Source: an uncultured Clostridium sp. (GTDB lineage: Bacteria; Bacillota; Clostridia; Lachnospirales; Lachnospiraceae). From it: a DNA stretch of 11,914 nucleotides. This document shows positions 8,220 to 11,914 of this stretch, piece by piece. The notes under the pieces are model-generated. The model did no database searches, was not told where the DNA came from, and was given only the letters and a program-made list of their open reading frames with translations. The stretch spans positions 1 through 11,914 of the forward strand of contig CALELW010000125.1 of assembly GCA_937902905.1 (NCBI GenBank), read 5' to 3'. Both the position numbers and the translations under genes were made by a program. Every line of letters starts with the position of its first letter. The first letter of the stretch is position 1.

Positions 8220-8248
8220 ATTTTAAAAGACCTGTAAAAGGTCTTAAA
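8220..8248 (-). promoter_or_regulatory. Probable promoter of the ABC exporter operon
   Basis: On the minus strand a -10 of TAAAAT (8220-8225, five of six) is preceded, after exactly 17 bases, by a weak -35 of TTTAAG (8243-8248). The predicted start is near 8213, immediately next to the palindromic operator at 8196-8212. An alternative pairing uses TTTACA at 8233-8238 with a poor -10. The weak -35 makes this only a moderate call. Confidence 0.42.
8227..8245 (-). terminator. Short hairpin between tetR and the ABC operon (weak terminator or regulatory repeat)
   Basis: Arms AAGACC (8227-8232) and GGTCTT (8240-8245) pair perfectly around a 7-base loop, and the pairing resumes with four A/T pairs after two mismatches. 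It follows the tetR stop (8253) by a few bases and on the minus strand is followed by a short, interrupted T-run. It could end tetR transcripts, but it also sits in the -35/-10 spacer of the likely exporter promoter. Confidence 0.4.
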
Positions 8249-8252
8249 AATA

Positions 8253-8885
8253 TTACCCACGCACGCCAAACATTCCGTACCAGCCACCAAGCAGATAATT
8301 CATCGCCTGCCCGGCAAATGCGAGTGCCTGTTCTTCCTCTTCGATATGCTGAATCATGTAAAGGAACATATCAACTTGATTATGCGACATCCAATGTACA
8401 AGCGCATGATGAATCATCGGAATCTGCAATTCGTCACACATCGCCTTTGTCAGCATTAAATTATGCTCATCCATTTCGTCAATAATCAAATCCACTGCAT
8501 TTTCCATTGAAGAACCGCCGGCTCCATTAATCAAAAGCAGAACTTCCTCCCTGTTCTGATAAAGCTCATGTACCAAAATTTTTGTTAACTCAACCTCACT
8601 CGTGTCATCATGTCCGCTGGAGATAACCGATTTTGCTGCTTCATCCGCCTCCATTTCACGATGAGCAGCAATGAGTTTTCGAACACGGATAAGTACATCC
8701 GAAACAAGGGAGCAGAATAAGTCATCCTTATCCTGAAAAAAGAAATATAAAGCACCTGTCGTAACGCCAGCTTCTCTACAAATCGCACGCAGTGAAGCTT
8801 TTGCATACCCTTTCGCCACAAATTCCTTTTTCGCACATGCTAGCAGCCTCTCTTTTGTTTCACTGTCTTTTTGTTCTTCTGCCAT
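8253..8885 (-). CDS. TetR/AcrR-family transcriptional regulator
   Basis: Predicted repressor with a helix-turn-helix in residues about 28-50 of 210: ASLRAICREAGVTTGALYFFF is followed by DKDDLF, the standard TetR pattern. The C-terminal region (about 60-200) is helical and would form the dimer and ligand pocket; I cannot name the ligand. The start is ATG 8885, with a purine-rich GGAAAGGA site upstream. The longer frame from ATG 8915 is rejected because that codon lies inside the operator and downstream of the promoter. Its neighbours are an ABC exporter operon on the same strand and a palindrome repeated at both promoters, which argues for control of the exporter and of its own gene. Loss of repression on binding an exported drug, peptide or lipid would be the usual logic, but this is inference. 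Confidence 0.9.
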   Translation of the reverse strand: MAEEQKDSETKERLLACAKKEFVAKGYAKASLRAICREAGVTTGALYFFFQDKDDLFCSLVSDVLIRVRKLIAAHREMEADEAAKSVISSGHDDTSEVELTKILVHELYQNREEVLLLINGAGGSSMENAVDLIIDEMDEHNLMLTKAMCDELQIPMIHHALVHWMSHNQVDMFLYMIQHIEEEEQALAFAGQAMNYLLGGWYGMFGVRG

Positions 8886-8911
8886 TCTCTTTCCTTTCCT
8901 GTTGATACGCA

Positions 8912-8928
8912 ACATAACACTGTTATCT
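8912..8928. promoter_or_regulatory. TetR operator overlapping the tetR promoter
   Basis: ACATAACACTGTTATCT matches the palindrome at the exporter promoter (8196-8212) at 15 of 17 bases; one difference is the central base. One arm overlaps the tetR -10 element (8925-8930) and the rest covers the expected start site, an arrangement that predicts autorepression. It lies between the stop of the PHP gene (8931) and the tetR start codon (8885). Confidence 0.75.
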
Positions 8929-8953
8929 TATCATTGACCCTTATATCTGTCAA
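8925..8953 (-). promoter_or_regulatory. Sigma-A-type promoter for tetR, inside the 3' end of the PHP gene
   Basis: A perfect -35 TTGACA (8948-8953, minus strand) and a -10 TAAGAT (8925-8930, four of six) are separated by exactly 17 bases. The -35 and spacer are within the last codons of the PHP phosphatase gene, so tetR can be transcribed independently of the LysR-PHP pair. The -10 is overlapped by the palindromic operator. Confidence 0.65.
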
Positions 8954-9701
8954 GCGTCAATTGCTCCACAAGATTCATTCCCTCACACTGTTTTTTCGCC
9001 AATTCTAATGTCTGTCTGTCAGCAAACTGTTCCGGTCTGTGAGCATCCACTCCAAAAATCACCAAATTGCCTGTATTTCGTACAATCTGCCAGAATCGCT
9101 CCCCCGGATAATTGCGATGAATTGCCAAACCAAGCAGATTATATTCCAACGGAATATTCATCTGTTTCATTGCTTCGCACAACCGTTTCATTTCTCTTTG
9201 ATAAATTTTATCAGGACCGGTATAGTATATCAAATCCGGATGTGCCAAATACACATAACGCCCGGACTTTGCTCCCTCGATACACAAATCCACATAACGA
9301 ATCAATCTGCTTTCATCATCTGCCATGCGCCCACTGTAATTGAAATCACTTTCATAATCAAGAAAATGCTGTCCAAGTATCATATAATCCACCGGGTAAT
9401 CCTTCAAAAAAGCATCCTGCGCCTCCATTAGTTCCGGCAAATATTCGGATTCAAATCCAATAAAAATTTCAATATCTTTTTCATATTCCTTCCGAAGTTT
9501 TTCAAGTGACGCAAAATAACCATCTGTCTCCTGTGGGGTCATCCGGATATTCGACACGTAATCATTTTTATAAATCCACGGACAATGGTCAGAAAATCCC
9601 AATGTCCGGAGCCCTGCCAGAATTGCTTCTTCTACATACTCTCTGTCCTCTCCAAACGCATGCTGACACCGTGTTGTGTGTGTATGATAATTTGCTTTCA
9701 T
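8931..9701 (-). CDS. PHP-domain histidinol-phosphatase-like metallophosphoesterase (HisK/HisJ type)
   Basis: PHP-superfamily TIM-barrel phosphatase of 256 residues, the usual size of HisJ/HisK histidinol-phosphate phosphatase. Metal-binding residues are in family order: HTH (His6, His8), His14, Asp38-His39 in GFSDHCPW, Glu84 in IGFESEYLP, His112 in ILGQHFLDYES, His154 in LAHPDL, and Asp219/His221 in GVDAHRPEQ. The GQHFL and GVDAHRPEQFAD motifs are characteristic of the histidinol-phosphatase branch. ATG 9701 has AGAGGAA about nine bases upstream. It follows a LysR gene by two bases, so the two are surely co-transcribed; no other histidine genes are in view. Its natural substrate might therefore be another sugar or amino-alcohol phosphate. 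Confidence is high for the family and moderate for the substrate. Confidence 0.88.
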   Translation of the reverse strand: MKANYHTHTTRCQHAFGEDREYVEEAILAGLRTLGFSDHCPWIYKNDYVSNIRMTPQETDGYFASLEKLRKEYEKDIEIFIGFESEYLPELMEAQDAFLKDYPVDYMILGQHFLDYESDFNYSGRMADDESRLIRYVDLCIEGAKSGRYVYLAHPDLIYYTGPDKIYQREMKRLCEAMKQMNIPLEYNLLGLAIHRNYPGERFWQIVRNTGNLVIFGVDAHRPEQFADRQTLELAKKQCEGMNLVEQLTLDRYKGQ

Positions 9702-9703
9702 CG

Positions 9704-10618
9704 TCAGTTCCTCTCCACTTCTAATTTTTTCTGAATATATTTTTCTGCCATTTCCACAAAATGAAGAACATCCTCATCTGCCTGCTTGCTATATAAAAGC
9801 CCATAAGGAATACTGTAATCCCAATTTACCGGAATTGACACAAGTCCCGGATGAACCTCCTGCCAGCACTCAATTGTCAGTAAAACATTTTTTGTTTCCG
9901 CACATCGGTTAAAAACGGATAAATCATAAAATTTAGGAGTGTCTTCAATCTGGATTTGCGGATGATTTTTTACTAAATCATTGCGGATAAAATCATTTAT
10001 CCCGGAATCCCCCTGACTTACCATCATCAATGTTTCCCCATATAAATCCTCTATCTGCAGTTCCTTCCTTGCTGCTAACGGATGCTCCCTTGAAACTGCG
10101 ACCATTTTCTTATAACGTCCGATTGGAAGAAAATCGCACATAGAAAGCCATGTACGCGAATCACATACACCGATTAAAAAATCAAATTTTTTGCCAAGCT
10201 GTTCAATTTCCGACAAAATACCATTGTGGTCATCCTCAAAAGGAACCAAATGCAGCTTATAATCCGGAAAATTGTCATTTACCTGATACCAAAGGTCCAT
10301 AAATGGTTTTGCCGGATTCAGAAGCGACGTACCAACACAGAATGTTGTATTTTTTGTATGCATCGCTTCTTTCGCTTCCGCTATTGTTTTTTTTGAATAG
10401 TTGATAATATATTTTGCCTCTTTATAAATAATCTTTCCTGCCTCTGTAAGCGTTATTCCGGACGGCGTTCTTTCAATCAACTGTACGTCCAATTGTTTTT
10501 CTAACGAATTCATCTGCTTCATAATCGCTGTCGGTGAAATAAATAATTGTTCCGCCGCTTTCGTAAAACTTCCACAATCCGCAACGGCAAGAAACGTATC
10601 CAACATCGGTTCATACAT
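9704..10618 (-). CDS. LysR-family transcriptional regulator
   Basis: 304-residue LysR-type protein. The N-terminal winged helix-turn-helix shows LDTFLAVADCGSFTKAAEQL (6-25), then FISPTAIMKQMNSLEKQLDVQLIER (26-50) and LTEAGKIIYKEA (57-68). A linker helix follows, and from about residue 92 a two-lobed effector-binding domain. ATG 10618 has a strong GGGGGAAG site about eight bases upstream. The gene is divergent from a flavodoxin/carboxymuconolactone-decarboxylase-like pair across 143 bases with overlapping promoters, the classic layout for a LysR activator of the neighbouring operon. It also runs directly into the PHP gene (two-base gap), so that phosphatase rises and falls with the regulator. 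The inducer is unknown; a quinone, electrophile or oxidative signal would fit the target genes but is inference. Confidence 0.92.
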   Translation of the reverse strand: MYEPMLDTFLAVADCGSFTKAAEQLFISPTAIMKQMNSLEKQLDVQLIERTPSGITLTEAGKIIYKEAKYIINYSKKTIAEAKEAMHTKNTTFCVGTSLLNPAKPFMDLWYQVNDNFPDYKLHLVPFEDDHNGILSEIEQLGKKFDFLIGVCDSRTWLSMCDFLPIGRYKKMVAVSREHPLAARKELQIEDLYGETLMMVSQGDSGINDFIRNDLVKNHPQIQIEDTPKFYDLSVFNRCAETKNVLLTIECWQEVHPGLVSIPVNWDYSIPYGLLYSKQADEDVLHFVEMAEKYIQKKLEVERN

Positions 10619-10675
10619 ACTGCTTCCCCCTCGTGCAATAACGATTTCTCTTCGTGTAAACTTTTAGTTGACACA

Positions 10676-10704
10676 ACGATAACATATTGGAAATTCTCTG
10701 TCAA
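10676..10704 (-). promoter_or_regulatory. Promoter of the LysR-PHP operon
   Basis: Minus-strand -35 TTGACA (10699-10704, perfect) and -10 TATCGT (10676-10681, four of six) are spaced by 17 bases. A small dyad GTTG-ACA-CAAC (10667-10677) lies at the likely start site and could serve autorepression. The -35 overlaps the -35 region of the divergent flavodoxin promoter, so polymerase or regulator bound on one side would affect the other. Confidence 0.55.
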
Positions 10705-10722
10705 GACTCGCCATGTTATACT
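10693..10722 (+). promoter_or_regulatory. Promoter of the flavodoxin-CMD operon
   Basis: A good -10 TATACT (10717-10722, five of six) has no recognisable -35 at the right distance (ATTCTC/TTCTCT near 10693-10699). A weak -35 next to a divergent LysR gene is what an activator-dependent promoter would look like. The start is expected near 10729, giving a leader of about 33 bases. Confidence 0.5.
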
Positions 10723-10761
10723 AAAACCAGAACGAATTTATCAGAGAAAGGAGGATGCTTT

Positions 10762-11277
10762 ATGTCAAACATCTTAATTGCTTACTACTCAAGAGCTGAC
10801 GAAAATTATGTAAATGGTCAAATGAAAATGCTGCAGACAGGAAACACCGAATGTGCCGCTCAGGTAATTGCCGATACGACCGGTGGAGATATGTTCCACA
10901 TTGAACAACTCAAACCGTATTCCAAAAATTATAATGACTGCATTCATGAAGCACAGGTTGACCAAAAACAGAACGCAAGACCTGCTCTCACAGAATACCC
11001 GAAAAATATCGACTCCTATGACGCAATTTACCTTGGCTACCCAAATTACTGGGGCACCATGCCGATGGCCGTCTTTACTTTTTTGGAACATTTTGATTTT
11101 ACCGGAAAAACGATTTATCCCTTCTGCACTCATGAAGGAAGCGGCCTTGGCAGCAGCATAAAAGATTTAAAACAGTTATGTCCGTCCGCAGTCATTGCCA
11201 CAGGACTTGCCATTCATGGCGGCAGTGTTTACCGTCATACAGATGAAATCAAAAGATGGTGTATTGGGACAAAATAA
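10762..11277 (+). CDS. Flavodoxin-family FMN protein
   Basis: Small cytoplasmic flavodoxin-like electron carrier or quinone/flavin reductase, 171 residues. It opens with the beta strand ILIAYYSRADENY and then TGNTECAAQVIA (26-37), the phosphate-binding loop for FMN. Later DSYDAIYLGYPNYWGTMPMAVFTFLE (84-109) and KTIYPFCTHEGSGLGSS (116-132) are the aromatic flavin-stacking and product loops of this family. The start is ATG 10762, with AAAGGAGG seven bases upstream; the longer frame from 10687 would begin upstream of the -10 element and is rejected. It is followed after 33 bases by a CMD-like gene with its own GGAGG site. It is probably activated by the divergent LysR protein. The electron partner is unknown. 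Confidence 0.9.
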   Translation: MSNILIAYYSRADENYVNGQMKMLQTGNTECAAQVIADTTGGDMFHIEQLKPYSKNYNDCIHEAQVDQKQNARPALTEYPKNIDSYDAIYLGYPNYWGTMPMAVFTFLEHFDFTGKTIYPFCTHEGSGLGSSIKDLKQLCPSAVIATGLAIHGGSVYRHTDEIKRWCIGTK

Positions 11278-11310
11278 AACCATAAAAATATATGAATGGA
11301 GGAAATAAAC

Positions 11311-11634
11311 ATGGAAAAAGTAACCGCAGGAAGAGATGCACTTGGCGAATTTGCTCCTAAATTTGCCGAATTAAACGATGATGTATTGTTTGGAGAGGTA
11401 TGGTCCAGAGAGGACAAACTTTCTGCCAGAGACCGAAGCATCGTAACCGTAACCGCCCTAATGGCAAGCGGTATCCTTGATAGTTCTTTGAAATTTCACC
11501 TCGCAAATGCAAAAAAACATGGCGTAACACAGGAAGAAATTGCTGAAATTATCACACACGCCGCTTTTTATGCCGGCTGGCCAAAAGCCTGGGCTGCCTT
11601 TAATATGGCAAAAGAAGTCTGGAAAGAAGACTAA
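11311..11634 (+). CDS. Carboxymuconolactone-decarboxylase-like protein (AhpD fold, no CxxC)
   Basis: 107-residue, all-helical protein of the CMD/AhpD superfamily. The core is LSARDRSIVTVTALMASG (37-54), FHLANAKKHGVTQEEIAEII (62-81) and HAAFYAGWPKAWAAFNMAKEV (83-103), matching the family's conserved helix pair and the AGWPKA turn. The AhpD peroxidase CxxC is absent: the place before His63 reads SGILDSSLKFH with no cysteine. So it is not a thiol peroxidase of the AhpD kind; the closest relatives are the cysteine-free decarboxylase-type members often found beside flavodoxins and oxidoreductases in anaerobes. Start ATG 11311 follows GGAGG by seven bases; the in-frame ATG at 11296 is part of that site. 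It is second in the operon and is followed by a strong terminator. The reaction is unknown. Confidence 0.87.
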   Translation: MEKVTAGRDALGEFAPKFAELNDDVLFGEVWSREDKLSARDRSIVTVTALMASGILDSSLKFHLANAKKHGVTQEEIAEIITHAAFYAGWPKAWAAFNMAKEVWKED

Positions 11635-11654
11635 TTATAAAATCAATATAGGAT

Positions 11655-11694
11655 ACTCCACATATTTTTCCCAAAAAATGTGTGGAGTTTTCTT
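11655..11694 (+). terminator. Intrinsic terminator of the flavodoxin-CMD operon
   Basis: A 15-bp stem with one G-U pair (arms 11655-11669 and 11674-11688, loop CCCA) is followed by TTTTCTTT. It lies 21 bases after the CMD stop. Because the inner stem is A/T-rich on both arms it may also work for the convergent gene ending at 11700. Confidence 0.85.
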
Positions 11695-11699
11695 TCTGC

Positions 11700-11914
11700 C
11701 TACTCTCCAATCCCATACTCCTGTAACAATTCTTTCTGGTATTCTGTATCCATGATTGCTTTTTGTATATCTTCCATGCGATTATCTGCCAACAAACAGT
11801 GATATAATGTGTTAATTTCCTCGATTCCTTGCGAAATACCTTTCTCTATTCCTCGTTCCTCATACATATCTAACAATACACACATATTGATTCTTCCTCC
11901 TTTTCCTTCTGTTG
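11700..11914 (-). CDS. C-terminal part of an Rpn/PD-(D/E)XK nuclease-like protein, running off the right edge
   Basis: Only the tail of this gene is in view. The frame is open from the stop at 11700 to the window edge, and the residues just upstream of Met (GGRINMCVLLDMYEERG) continue the protein, so ATG 11885 is not the start even though purines precede it. The pattern MC-x-L-x-D/E-x-x-x-E-x-G-I-x-x-G-I is the usual end of Rpn (recombination-promoting nuclease/putative transposase) proteins, where a coiled, Glu/Gly-rich linker leads into a short C-terminal helical region (about 30 residues here). The nuclease core lies outside the window, so activity cannot be judged. Such genes are common and multicopy in Lachnospiraceae and are associated with local DNA rearrangement. 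Family assignment rests on the tail alone. Confidence 0.6.
   Translation of the reverse strand, partial: TEGKGGRINMCVLLDMYEERGIEKGISQGIEEINTLYHCLLADNRMEDIQKAIMDTEYQKELLQEYGIGE

Noticed and set aside
8883..8915. Longer TetR frame from ATG 8915
   Set aside because: That ATG lies within the palindromic operator, at or before the predicted transcription start; ATG 8885 follows a good purine-rich site.
9008..9431. Open frames of 111 and 130 codons on the plus strand
   Set aside because: They are antisense to the PHP gene, which has full family motifs; neither has a ribosome binding site or recognisable domain.
10687..10761. Longer flavodoxin frame from 10687
   Set aside because: It would begin upstream of the TATACT -10 element; the extra residues do not resemble flavodoxin, and ATG 10762 has AAAGGAGG.

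Overview
This window looks like chromosomal DNA from a low-to-moderate GC, Gram-positive Clostridia, most likely a Lachnospiraceae-type gut anaerobe. The basis is the strong GGAGG/AGGAGG ribosome binding sites, AT-rich intergenic spacers, and gene families typical of that group: a class A penicillin-binding protein with a long lysine-rich tail, a CmpB-like membrane protein, a large two-FtsX-domain permease with TetR control, and an Rpn-like nuclease fragment. This is inferred from style and families, not from a marker gene. I see no rRNA, tRNA, CRISPR array, prophage or intact insertion sequence. Coding density is high; the longest gap between genes is about 143 bases (10619-10761) and holds a divergent promoter pair.

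Layout. Positions 1-2854 (+) hold a bifunctional peptidoglycan synthase whose reading frame is still open at the left edge, so its N-terminus is missing. It converges on a minus-strand operon (4688 down to 2916), and one hairpin at 2873-2920 serves as a two-way terminator. That operon encodes an HD-domain hydrolase, a CmpB-like five-helix membrane protein (joined by an ATGA stop/start overlap) and a family 6 hypoxanthine-DNA glycosylase whose ribosome binding site sits directly after the preceding stop. Upstream, also on the minus strand, lies a two-gene ABC exporter (ATPase then FtsX-type permease, one base apart), preceded by a TetR-family regulator. A 17-bp palindrome occurs at the ATPase promoter and, with 15 of 17 bases identical, over the -10 region of the tetR promoter. 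This supports an autoregulated efflux or envelope-stress module.

Further upstream on the minus strand are a PHP-type histidinol-phosphatase-like gene and, two bases before it, a LysR-family regulator. The tetR promoter lies inside the 3' end of the PHP gene. The LysR gene is divergent from a plus-strand pair (10762-11634) encoding a flavodoxin and a small carboxymuconolactone-decarboxylase-like protein; the two promoters overlap near 10694-10704. A strong hairpin terminator follows, and the window ends in the C-terminal piece of a minus-strand Rpn/PD-(D/E)XK nuclease-like gene that continues past the right edge.

How they fit together. The window joins a cell-wall synthase, a base-excision repair operon with unassigned partners, a TetR-controlled exporter, and a LysR-controlled redox pair. 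Several starts were moved from the longest possible ATG/TTG to the one with a ribosome binding site. No single undescribed system is proven here. The best leads are the HD-CmpB-glycosylase operon, the matched TetR operators, and the helical repeat tail of the penicillin-binding protein.
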